From: Phocoena phocoena | Lineage: Eukaryota; Chordata; Mammalia; Artiodactyla; Phocoenidae | NCBI RefSeq assembly: GCF_963924675.1 | Contig: NC_089219.1 | Coordinates: forward strand, 153,966,288-154,030,287 | DNA length: 64,000 bases | Reading direction: 5' to 3' | Shown: one piece after another, positions 1-11,217 of the stretch | Numbering within the stretch: position 1 is the stretch's first letter | Layout of the letters: each line of letters opens with the position of its first letter | The notes under the pieces: generated by a model | What the model was told of the DNA's origin: nothing | The model's database searches: none | What the model saw: the letters and a program-made list of their open reading frames with translations, nothing else | Position numbers and translations under genes: made by a program

Positions 1-870
1 AATTTATAGCCTGCAAAGAATGGAGTTGTCCAGGATCTTTGGCCAAAAAAAAGTATCCACAAACAGGGAACAAATCATGCAGAGCCTTGTTAAGAAGTTT
101 TGCTCTTATCTGAAGAGTGATAAGAAATCACTGAGGGATCTAGAAAGGGGTGGCATCGTTACACTTAGGTTTCAACAGAGAGGAGCTGAGAGTGTGGAGA
201 TTATCTCCTGAGATTATCTGCTCCTGGGGGAAATCAAGAGTTCCCTGAATTTTTACTCCTTGGTACTTCGCTGCAGCCCCGGGCTTGCCAGATTCATACT
301 CATTTTAACGGGCCTTTCAAAAAGGAAGCAAAGCGGCACCAGGTCTCAGAGCGTTCTCAGCAATTTCCCACTCCTCTCCAGCCTTTCTTTAAAAGGCTGT
401 GCCTTTCTTCAGCACAGGCTGGCTGTGGGAAAGAGCTTGGCGAGGGGGAGTGGGTCAGGCAGGGTGCTGCTGGGCTCAGGGAGAGAATAAATAACAGCCT
501 TTTTTTGGGGTTACTGCTGGTTACAGAACTCAATTGTGCCCAGTTTCAACCTGGCCAAGGGCCCGGACAGAGGGCTGGAGAGGCAAAAGTAGAGGCTGCC
601 CGAAAAGCCCGGAAACTGCTGGGTTTTGGAGGAAACTGAGTGGGAGGCTGAGTTACTGGCCACAGGAGCCCCCAGATCATCCACCTGGTGGCTTTTCTGC
701 CAGCAGGTGCCTCAGGAAGACCTGGCCCACGTTTTCAGAACTCTCCAGGGTTTCTCAATCCACCTCAGGCGGCCCGCAGTGCTTGGCCCCGCCACTTTCC
801 AGCCTGCTAGTTCCTTCACTGACAGCTCAGTTCCTGTACATGGCATGGTTTGGGGTGCCGGAGAGTGGAG
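1..870. other. Intergenic sequence upstream of CHI3L1
   Basis: No exon with convincing splice signals and no protein similarity was recognised here. Short open frames exist, but they overlap in several frames and lack coding character. In the human order CHIT1 would lie further left, beyond the window edge. The proximal part (about 540-870) would contain the distal promoter of the CHI3L1 relic. Confidence 0.6.
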
Positions 871-879
871 TGGGACAGG

Positions 880-887
880 TATAAGAG
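880..887 (+). promoter_or_regulatory. CHI3L1: TATA-like box of the CHI3L1 relic
   Basis: The motif TATAAGAG lies about 103 bp upstream of the CHI3L1 initiation codon. The surrounding bases (gtgggacag, then ggaagt) resemble the human CHI3L1 promoter and leader as I recall them. The human motif is a longer TATATAAA, so the box looks weakened but recognisable. Transcription would start near 910. This rests on homology and position only. Confidence 0.55.
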
Positions 888-960
888 GAAGTTGGACACC
901 CAGGGAAGCGTCCTGTCTAGGCAGCTGGGCACCAGGAGCCTGAGGGCAAAGGAAGAGGCC

Positions 961-999
961 ATGCCGTGCCCCCCTCTGCTGCAGCCAGGATGGGTCTGA
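961..999 (+). other. Upstream ORF overlapping the CHI3L1 start
   Basis: An ATG at 961-963 opens a 12-codon frame that ends at TGA 997-999, past the CHI3L1 ATG at 990 and in another frame. If the leader is transcribed, scanning ribosomes would meet this ATG first. The human leader, as I remember it, has no ATG at this position. It may be a further mark of relaxed constraint on the broken gene. Confidence 0.45.
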
Positions 1000-1364
1000 G
1001 GGTGGCTCAGACAGGTCTCTGGGTTGGCCACAGAGCTGCTCCGCAGAGGGGCTGGCCTCCTACCTGCTGTGGGAGGGGTAGCAGAGTCGGTGGGGAGAGA
1101 GAAGAGGAGGCTGGTGTGAGGAGGCCCTTGATTCCTTTATGGTGGGGGGGTGCAGGGAGCAGGGGGAAGGGCAGGAGGAACTTGCAGGGGGTCTCACCCT
1201 GGATTTCCCTTCAGGTTTTGTGGTCCTGGTGTTGCCCAGAGCTGTAAGTAACCCCTTTTAAGTCATGGGTGGTGGGGGTGTGGTGAGGGCTGTGTGGAAG
1301 GGACCTTGTCGCTGAGGTAGCGCTTTTCCAGTTTCTTCTGTGATTCAAATGGTTCAGAAATATT

Positions 1365-1460
1365 AGCATTTGTTAAACCAAGGTGATGAGTATATAGGTG
1401 TTGATTATACTATTCTCTACTTTTCTGTATATTTAAAATTTTTGAAAATTAAGAACTTTC
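1365..1460 (+). repeat. Old L1 3' UTR fragment in CHI3L1 intron 2
   Basis: The stretch contains a 'gatgagtatataggtgtt' segment followed by 'ctacttttctgtatattt'. This resembles the 3' untranslated region of ancient mammalian L1 (L1M) copies. It is short and diverged. Confidence 0.5.
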
Positions 1461-2062
1461 AAAGGCTCAGGTTCAATGAAGGCTTCAACTAATCGCTTAC
1501 TGGGAACAACTAACAGGAGACCAGTAGCAGCATGGATGAGTGATGCCCAGTTATTCCTCCACAGTCAAGAGGGCAGAAAAGGCCTACTTTGCAGCAGGAA
1601 AAATTAGAATGAGCAGGGAGGAGGAACTTCCGGGTCCATTGGGATATTGTGCCCCAGCTCGGGGGATGGACTGAAGGGGCCTGGGGGATGCCATTCTGGG
1701 TGGGTTACAAGTTAGGGGCACTCCCACAGGAAGGCAGAGAAGAGATGGGCCAGAGCCTCCCAGATCAAGGACTCCACCGAAGGTCCTGCAAGACTCTCGC
1801 CTGAAGGCCAGGGTCTTCTGATATGGCTGTCGGGTCCCTCTTCTCCTTCAAAGTCGCTGCCTCCAGGAAGCCTTCTTTACTTGTACCAAGTCCCATTTCA
1901 TCTTCATTCATCGGCACCCTCTCACCCCATACAGTGTTCTGTTCTTAGTCTGCAGTATGTTTATCTACTATATTTGATCTTTTCTAAGCATTTTCAAAAT
2001 AGACCTTGTTTTCATCAGACAGAGAACTCCCCTGAGCCAGCCCTTTGCATTTAGAATTCTAA

Positions 2063-2293
<231 letters not shown>

Positions 2294-2939
2294 TAAGCAA
2301 CAGTGCGATCGACACCTGGGAGTGGAATGATGTGACGCTCTATGACACACTGAACACACTCAAGAACAGGTTGGGCCACTGGCTGGCCAGGGAAGGAGGA
2401 AGATGGAGGGTTAGCAGGGCTGGTCTCAGGGCAGTGTACTCCTGCTCGAGAGGGTGGGCGAGGTCCCCAGTACTCACCTCTGGGTGGAGAACTGGAGGGC
2501 CTTGGCTTAAGTGGGAAGAAGTGATGAGGGCAGGTGTCAGGGTGTAGAAGAAGACCGTAGAAGAAGGCACAGCTGAGCTCCCCTGGGAACGGGACCCCTC
2601 TCCGTCCTCTGAGGGTGCCTCTCCACGGAGAAAGTGCTCATGACTCTATTTTGCCATATTCCCCACTGGAGGGAACAAATATGGGCAACATACCTCAGAG
2701 TAACTGCCACAAATGCTTAGAAAGTCTTAGAATACTGAATCTCAGGGTTGGAAGGACCTCAGAGGCCTGATTCAGCCTCCCACCCAAAGCTAGAAGCCTG
2801 ATACAGCCTCCTAAATGTGGGGCCACCCCATGTCACAACAACTTCACTCAACCCCTGCCCTCCTGCCTCCCTGTGCCCCACAGGAATCCCAGCCTGAAGA
2901 CCCTTCTATTTGTTGGAGGATGGAACTTTGGTTCTCAAA

Positions 2940-3695
2940 GGTAGGATGACTCATCCCCCAGAGGTTGATGGAATAGGAGGAGGCATAGCTTTCTCCTCAT
3001 CCACTGGATGGGGGTCACAGGGACCCCAGACTGGTCAGGCACAGGGGTCTGAATGGTTGTCAGGAGCCTGCCTCATGTGCAACCACGAAATCAGAGCGCA
3101 GAGAGGGAAAGGAACTTGTCAAGAGTCACACAGCAAGGTGGCAGCCAATGCTCTTTTTACTACTTCTCAGACATGAAAACAAAGAAATTTGGGGCGGCGA
3201 GGGATACTGTCCTAAGGGCTGGAAGGAGAGAGATGGAATGAATGGGAAATTTGGGAGTGGAGACCCTGTGAGGGCATCCTGGAGTGGGTAGAATTGGAGG
3301 AGGCTTTAAAAAGGGGGCAAAGATGGCCATAGCAGCTCTCATTTACTGAGCTGTTACTATGTGTCAGGCATCCTATCCAACCATTATCACATGTAATCCT
3401 CATAATAGCACTGTGAGATGTTATATTTATGCCCATTTTACAGATGAGAAAACTGAGGCTCAGGTTATAACCTGCTCAAAGTGGCTTGGCTAGTAGGTGA
3501 TAGAGCCAGGGATATCTGGCTCCAAAGCACATGGTCTTTCTAAGATAATAGGAGGTGGGTCCTGTCCCAACCATGCCCTCCTAGAGCTGTGTGGGTTCAG
3601 ACTCCCAGCTCCACATGCCCCAGAGACCCTTCCAGAGGGCTAAGGCACCCAGCGTATTGGTACTGAGCCCTCTACTGGGGTGATTTCGGTTCTAG
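2940..3695. other. CHI3L1 intron 4
   Basis: Non-coding intron between exons 4 and 5 of the CHI3L1 relic. Besides unique sequence it carries a reverse-oriented MIR at about 3335-3535. Confidence 0.6.
3335..3535 (-). repeat. MIR SINE
   Basis: The plus strand reads as the complement of MIR: 'tttactgagctgttactatg', then 'cccattttacagatgagaaa', then 'actgaggctcag'. These are hallmark MIR core motifs in reverse orientation. It lies in CHI3L1 intron 4. Confidence 0.8.
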
Positions 3696-4455
3696 ATTTT
3701 CCAAAATAGCCTCCAACACCTGGAGTCGCAGAACCTTCATCAAGTCGGTGCCACCATTTCTGCGGACCCATGGCTTTGATGGACTGGACCTAGCCTGGCT
3801 CAACCCCGGGCGGAGAAACAAGCAGCATCTCACCACTCTGATCAAGGTGCTGATTGGGTCAGGGAAAAGGGCAGGGAGGTAGGGAGCATCAGGGAGTGGG
3901 GAGGGCAGAAGCTGTCTTCAGAGATATTCTCCTGAGGCAGGCAAAGGGGGACTGAGGCCTCTTTGCTGCAGGGTCCTGAGATCTGGACCAGGGATAAGAC
4001 AAACAAGCCTGTGTCCTGAGATCTCACACATCAAGGAAGACATCTTTTGACAACAGTGGGAGGTAGGGTGGGGTTCTAAGAGGCAGAGGTCACTAAGCGG
4101 AGAACCCATTCCTCACTGCCTGTATTCATTCCCAAACCAACACTGCCCACTCCCCAGCATGCACTGCATCAGAGGTACTCAGTTACCCCAGGGACAGAGT
4201 GATCATTTAAACAAACTGTTCATGGTACAATATAAATCACTTTAATTTTGTGTTCTCCTTTATAAGCTTGAACAAAGCACAGACCAACAGGTAAATATCT
4301 TCCAGCATCATCTGTGGACCAAGTGGGATCACTCTCTATCCTCATGGTCCCTCCAGGACAGAGAATAATTGAGTGTTGATGAGTATGCACGGGGTGTAGG
4401 GATGAGATTGGTCCAAACAGTTTTTTAGGAAAAAGATGGGTGAGTCTGAGGATGA

Positions 4456-4707
<252 letters not shown>

Positions 4708-4749
4708 TGAATCTCCTTCCTGATGCACTCTGCCCTAGCACTCCATGTA

Positions 4750-4885
4750 CAATCAGAAGACTGGGCTTCTAGTCCCAGTTTCTCCAAAGATGTGTGACCT
4801 TGAGCAGGTCACTTCCCCTCTGTGTGCCTCAGCCTCCCCATCTGTCAAACGGGGCATAACAATCCCTATCCTTCCTTTCCATTTG
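4750..4885 (+). repeat. MIR SINE
   Basis: Forward MIR motifs are visible: 'gtgtgaccttgagcaggtca', 'gtgcctcagcctccccatct', then 'gtcaaacggggcataacaat'. It lies in CHI3L1 intron 6. Confidence 0.8.
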
Positions 4886-5949
4886 GGGTATCGCGCTGCT
4901 CAGTTGAGAAAGTCGTTATGAATGTATGTATTTGTGGAAAAGGAAGCAGGGAAAGTTATACAAACCAGCCAGTCACTAGTCTCTGGAGGGGCAAGGCAGC
5001 AGTCATGATACCTTTCACACATGCGGGTGACCCCCTCCCTTTCCCGTCCACCCCACCCCTCCTCCTCGCCCTGCCTCCTCACGTGTGAGAATGAGTGGTC
5101 CCCAGCCAAGCAGGCTGATCTCTCGGTGAGACAAAGGCATGGATCTTAGGAAATCCAAGAGTAAGAGACCAAGACTCTTCGCTCTGACTTTAGAATCTTC
5201 TTTAGGGTCTTAGGGAGTGTAGACTTGGTGCTTTAATTGATCACTTAGAGGGTGGGAATGAGGTGACTCTCAACCATTTGCCCCAAACACCTGAAGCTCA
5301 TGTTCATGCAATCCACCTGCAGACCCTCCACCTTTGTGTGTGGAAACCTAACTTCCCACCAGCAGGAATCATAGGTTCAGGCCATTCTTTGGTCCCTCTC
5401 TCTCCCGACAAGGCTAGCTGTTGATGCCGCTTGTAATCTGCTTTCTCAAAGATGAATGTGGCTGGAGTGGAGGGGGTGACGTGTGTTGGAGGCCAGCTCC
5501 CAACTGTGTGCTGGGGGCGGATTGGAAGGACCCCATTCTTGCCTTGAATGCTCCTGTGGGACCCTGAGCCCACGTCCCAGTGTGGCACAAGGGAGGTGGT
5601 CCAGCAGCCTAGACAGCGGGTCACTGGGTTCTGCTGGGTTTGGGGTTAATGGCTTTTCTCATGGCTGCCTGTTTCTCCAGCTCACATCCTGCTAGGGTGG
5701 CGCGCTTTTTCAATTTTTCGCCTTGACCTGCATCCACTCTTCCACAGACACCTGCACTTCATCAGCCTTCTGACCTACGACTTTTATGGAGCGTAGCGCC
5801 AGACCATAGCACATAACAGCCCCCTATTCCGAGGCCAGGAAGATACAAGTTCTGACAGATTCAGCAATTCTGTGAGTGTCCCAAAGGAGGGAGGGCTGAG
5901 AGGGGGCCACAGACATGCCACTTGCCAGAGCTCAGACACCAACCTCTCC

Positions 5950-6035
5950 ACTCCTCAGTAATCCTGCAAGGGAGGGGTTATAGGGCCCACCTCACAGATG
6001 AGGAAACTGAGGCCCAAAGTTTATGCGTTCTCCAC
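5950..6035 (-). repeat. MIR fragment
   Basis: The plus strand shows 'cctcacagatgaggaaactg' and 'aggcccaaag', the reverse complement of the MIR 3' core. It lies in CHI3L1 intron 7. Confidence 0.6.
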
Positions 6036-6174
6036 AGCTCTGGGAACTGGGGAGGTGATGCGTCCATAAAGAGTCAGGACGTCTCCTGATGGGCCTGTAG
6101 GGTGGACCTAGTGAAGGCAGAGGGCAGACTGAAGAGAGCACAGAGAAGGCTGGGGGCTGAGAGGGCAAGAGTCT

Positions 6175-6305
6175 AGTCTAGACCTGCCATTGTTTGCTGT
6201 GTAACCTGGGCCAATCACCAGAGTTCTGCAACTATCGAACAGTAATAATCCCTTCCTATACCTAAGAGGATTTTTTTCAAGACTGAAATTACACAATGCT
6301 TTTCA
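6175..6305 (+). repeat. MIR fragment
   Basis: A diverged forward MIR containing 'gctgtgtaacctgggccaat' and a trailing 'aatcccttcctatacctaag'. It lies in CHI3L1 intron 7. Confidence 0.55.
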
Positions 6306-6427
6306 GACTGACATTATAGGTTCCCAGAAGGAAGGGAATTCCAGACGCATCTAGACCTGGAACTCCACCTTTCAAGGCAGCAGTGGGAACTGCACAACCT
6401 TTCCCCTCCTAGACCACCAGCATCTAA

Positions 6428-6646
<219 letters not shown>

Positions 6647-8048
6647 TGAGCTGGGGAGAAGGTAAGATTTCCCGGGGCACCCGTAGCCCCCGGGGAAGGT
6701 GAGCCTCCCACCCCACCCACACTTTACTCCTTTGGAAATTTTAAAAAATGTTCCAGCAGACCTAGCACTCTGGAGAAGAGGGAGGAGGAGGCCAGGCACA
6801 TCCTGTCTGCAACCCCTCTGGCCACCAAGTTTGGGCCTTCCTTCTAGCCCAGGAAAAAGCAATGGCCAAGAGGTAGGTTCTTTTGTTTCGGCCCATCCTC
6901 TGCTGCTCTGTGCTGCCTTGGGCCGGTCCTCAGTGTCAAAGCACTATTTCCCACATCCCTGTTTAAGATGCAGGAAGCTAATCAGAGCCCCCATAATGCC
7001 CTCAGGTTATAGCAGCTACAGAATCCTGGGATCTTTGCATCTGTTTTAAGCAAAGTTGTGCGAAGCCTGCAGTCTCTAGGGGAAGATGTAGCCTGCAGGA
7101 AGAAGCAAGGGGCTGAGAGATTTGGGCTGTGGCGTCCCCCGGTGACCCGCAAAGTCTCAGCACAGCTCCCCACACCACGCCTGCCCTGTTCTCTGTTCAG
7201 ATCTGTGACTTTCTCCGCGGAGCCACAGTCCATAGACTCCTTGGTCAGCAGGTCCCCTATGCCACTAAGGGCAACCAGTGGGTGGGGTATGACGACCAGG
7301 AGAGCATCAAAAACAAGGTACGTACCTAAGGCCACACCCCAAGTTGAAGAGGGGGAGGGAAGCCCCCTGCACTGAGGGTGGGGCTTGGCTACAGAGGTGT
7401 TTGGGGTCTCCGGTGTCTGCTTTTCTCTCCCACGGGGAGGTGTCCAGATAGCACGCCCCCCATAAGCACCCTGGCCCAGGGAACCCAGCCCTGCCTGCTC
7501 TGGGTCTCCAGAGCAGGTGCAGTACCTGAGGAACAGGCAGCTGGCTGGCGCCATGGTGTGGGCCCTGGACTTGGATGACTTTCAGGGCACCTTGTGCGGA
7601 CAGAATCTGCACTTCCCTCTCACCAGTGCCATCAAGGATGCGCTTGCTGAGGTGTAGCCTTCGGTTCCTGGGCACACAGTGGGGCAGAGATCACTTGGCC
7701 CTGACTGGCTAGGAGCCTGATCACCTGCCCTGCTGGGTCCCCTGTTGAGCTTCAGTCTCCCTTCCTTGGGCCCATGCGGAGGGCCACAGCTCTGCCATCT
7801 GAGCTCAGCTCTGGTGGACAGGCAGGTACTCCAGGCCCCACACAAGGAGATTTCTTCAACTCCCTTACCCCCAGGCCTCTATGCCTAAGGACACCCTTTT
7901 GGCAAGCTGTACCACTGCAGAGTGAAATATCTTACAAGAAGCAGCAACCACGCTAATTATATCCTCTGCAAAGCCCAGCTTGAAACCTTTACTCAGGGAC
8001 ATAATCATGTCCCCACTCCACTTCCCTTTCCTGATTCTGCGGCTGCTC

Positions 8049-8054
8049 AGTAAA
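8049..8054 (+). terminator. CHI3L1: Variant poly(A) signal of CHI3L1
   Basis: An AGTAAA hexamer followed by 'gcactgg' lies about 390 bp after the CHI3L1 stop codon. That is a plausible end for the 3' UTR. AGTAAA is a weaker variant of AATAAA. It was assigned by position; no transcript evidence is available. Confidence 0.5.
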
Positions 8055-8075
8055 GCACTGGGGCCCGCCAGTTAT

Positions 8076-11070
8076 TAGCGCCTGCTTCAGTCTATCTTTG
8101 CGGTCCCGCTGGACCCCCGGGGCTCACCTCCCCCGTCTCTTCTGGATTCCTCTCTCTCAGGCTTGGTAGTCCTGAGCTGCAGAAAATGAGACCACCCTGT
8201 CCTCTGCCGGGCCCCAAGAAGTCCCCAAAAGAGGCAAGCATCGCCAGACCCATCAGTCATGGACTTAACCCAAGAGGGCTGATGGGCTTCCAGATCTTAA
8301 AGTCATTGTCGTCCAGACTTCTCGATACAGTTCCTTGTTGAAAGAAGTCTTTTCTGTTTCCAGGGCTAGCAGGCACTAGGAAGGAAACGCTTTAACACCA
8401 ACCCTTCATCTCCTCTCACCTCGGGGAGGTATAGGAGCCAACACAGGCTCAGGTTAGAGAGAGCCCTGACCCTGGACTCTCAGGGCTAGAAGGAGACACC
8501 TATGTTATCTCACATACCCTCCCTCCGTCCCAGGCCTAGAGTCTCTACAGGTCTTGAGAGCTAGCCTTCCAACCTCCCCCCACACTCTCAGTGACCAGTT
8601 GCTCATTACCTTAGAGGAACCCTTTCCATTGCTGGACTGAAATCAGTCAGATGTCCTAGGGCTGTAACCCAGCCCTCTGTCTCTCCCGTCTTGGGACATA
8701 GCCCTCAGCCCATGCAGAGACCAAGACTCCTCAGCTCAGCCTGGGACATGAGGTGGGGGCCAGATGGGATGGGATGGGTCAAATGGGATGACCTCAGATC
8801 AGCCAGCCTTCCAGGCTTTATGAAGTAGAGATGTTCTCAGCGGTTTCTGTGAACTCTCAGAGCCCCAAACATGCCTTGTATCCAAAGAGAGTTCAGCTGC
8901 ATGCTTCAAAACCAAAGAGGATTTATCTGTGGATTCCCTGATGTTTGGATTATCTGTGACTTGGCCTAGTGATTTGTGACACTGGTTTGAGGTGTGGGGA
9001 AGAAAATACCTATCGGCCTCCCTGAAATCTGAACCAGCTGGAGCGGGGCAGATGCAACCGATCCCAAGGTCACTGCCAAGCTAAAGGAAAAGAGAGTGAG
9101 AACTTGGCCAGAGCTTCAGGGGTACCTGGCATTTCACTGCTGGCCAGTGGGCCAAGCATTCCCTAATCCCTGCCCACTGCCTACTCTACCACACAGGGGT
9201 CTTTGAAAAGCCAGGGGCTGTGAGTCCTCCAGGGAAGTCAACCCCCACCCTACCCGCCCTGGCCACCCTTCCCCCATCCTGAGATAGTCTCTGGAGGGCT
9301 GACTCAGGGTCCTGCAGAGTTAGTCACATTCACTTATAGCTGCAGAGTCAGAGGCCAGGGATAGAGATCGGGTCTCCAGTCCTGGAGGACTGCCCAGCAG
9401 GACACTGAGTCACCCAGCAGAGGGCACGGGCACCCAAGCAGGGCAGGATCTGGAGGCTCCCCAGGCCCTCCACTGCCTCTCCCCAACAAGGACAGCCACT
9501 GGTGAGAGGTGGCCACACCTCACCAGTGTGAGGCCTCCACCCTCAGTGCATGCCACTGAGGGCCCTAAATAAATTACATGTGTATTGATTTTTAAATTAG
9601 GGGATATATCATACAAGCTAAAGAGTGCGTAAAATGTATTTGTTTAATTTAAAGAATTACTGTACAGTGAAAGCCTGTGTAACCACCACCCAGGACAGGA
9701 AATGAGACCTCATTAGTGCCCCTGAAACTCCACAGTCACATACCTCCCTGTCCCTCTGCCCAGAGGCAGGCACTGTCCTGACCTTGCCTGCCTTCTTTTG
9801 TGGTCTCACCCTCTAGAGACACCCCTTGAAGAAGAGAGCTGGTGCTCCCCGCGCTTGAATTGGATATGAAAGGTGTCTCATCGCTCTCTGTGCCTGGCTC
9901 CTTTGCTCCCCGTTATGTCTGTCAGATCAACCATGTAGCTGAAGTTTGCTCATTTTATATTCCATATTTGGTTTAGAGGGGCACATACATGTCACAGTTA
10001 TTTATGCATTCCCCTGTTGAGGGAGAGCTGTGTTCTCCAGATTTGGTGTTACAAACAATGCTGCTGTGAATGTTTGCATGCATGTCTCCTGGGCCACAGG
10101 TGTGAGAGTTTCTGGGGCTGTAACTGCTGGGTCATAGAATTTGCACATTTTCAATCTGACTAGATACTGTCTCACTTTTTCCAAAGAGATTGCTCCCATC
10201 TACACTCCCACCAGCAATGAGAGTTCTTGTTACTTCCCCTCCTCCCTGACACGTGTTATTTTCAGGCTTATTAAATCATTCCCAATCTTACTGTTTTATT
10301 GGATGAATGACTCAATGACTAGGAATTTGGTTGTACCTGCCTCATTTCCCCGTGGCATGCAGATGTCCTGCTTCGAAGAATACAAGTCTCAGAGTGCTGT
10401 CCTCCTCCAAGGTCTCTTCCAGACCTGTCTTATGACTTGGTTTTACCCCCAAGGGCTAGGGGACTGTCATAGTGTTCTCTGTAACAGATGGGGAAACTGA
10501 GGTCCAGAGCAGGGATTGGAGAGGCTGGGTAACCAGGGGCCTTAGACTCCCTTCCTGGGGTCCCATTGCTAGAAGACCTTCCTCCAATCAGGCCCAACTT
10601 GGGCATCCCAATTCCCTCCCTCTCTAGGCCCTCAACCTCATACAGCGCAAGTGAGAATTCCCAGGGAATGTGAGGACCAGGGGAGTGTGGGACCCCAGGG
10701 ACAAAGCTGGGGGTGCTCCCAAGAGAAGGCTGTTTCCAGGCTGTCTGGAACCCCAGCACCCAAGCTGAGAAGCCCTGGGCACAAGTGGTCCCCCAGAGGC
10801 CAAACACACAGAGCCTGATCTGGGTTCATTCTCCAAATGGAAGCTCTCGTTCCCATTGCCCTGACCCCTGGCGCAGGCTCCCGGCCATGTCCCATCTCAC
10901 CGATCTGTACCCTCCTCCCATCTGGGCACCAGAACCCTGCCTGCTGAGATCCAGTCGGGGTGATGGACAAGGTCGTGCACTCCTCAAGGGACCCTTGCAG
11001 TCCTCCGCCAGAGCTATTCCTGGCTTCAGCGCCTCCCCACGCACCCCCCCAGTCCCCCTGCCTGACCTGA
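8076..11070. other. Intergenic region between CHI3L1 and MYBPH
   Basis: No gene was recognised. Most of the region is unique sequence. An old, reversed L1 relic lies at about 9575-10300. The last few hundred bases form the MYBPH promoter. A 238-codon frame on the minus strand at 10638-11354 is GC-driven and antisense to the MYBPH promoter and first exon, so it is not called. Confidence 0.6.
9575..10300 (-). repeat. Ancient L1 relic, reverse orientation
   Basis: The segment has 'acaaacaatgctgctgtgaa', 'ggctgtaactgctgggtcat' and 'ctacactcccaccagcaatg'. These match the reverse complement of the 3' end of L1 ORF2 and the region after it. It is heavily diverged, so the boundaries are approximate. 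Confidence 0.65.
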
Positions 11071-11075
11071 CCCCA

Positions 11076-11092
11076 CAGCTGGGAATCATTTG
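11076..11092 (+). promoter_or_regulatory. MYBPH: E-box pair upstream of the MYBPH TATA box
   Basis: CAGCTG (11076-11081) and CATTTG (11087-11092) fit the CANNTG consensus of myogenic bHLH factors. They lie just upstream of the TATA box, which suits a muscle gene. Binding is inferred, not shown. Confidence 0.4.
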
Positions 11093-11117
11093 CCTGGGGG
11101 TGGGGCAGCCCCCTGAC

Positions 11118-11124
11118 TATATAA
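11118..11124 (+). promoter_or_regulatory. MYBPH: MYBPH TATA box
   Basis: A perfect TATATAA lies 94 bp upstream of the MYBPH initiation codon, placing transcription start near 11150. The spacing and strength fit a tissue-specific muscle promoter. Confidence 0.7.
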
Positions 11125-11217
11125 GCCTGGACCTGGGTGTCCCAGGCACCCTGGATGCACAGACCCTCCAGTGCTACTACCTGCGCCCTCCAGCCCGACC
11201 CTCCAGCAATCCTTGCA

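Noticed and set aside
6982..7675. Overlapping long minus-strand frames (190 and 122 codons)
   Set aside because: They are antisense shadows of CHI3L1 exons 9 and 10 and their introns.
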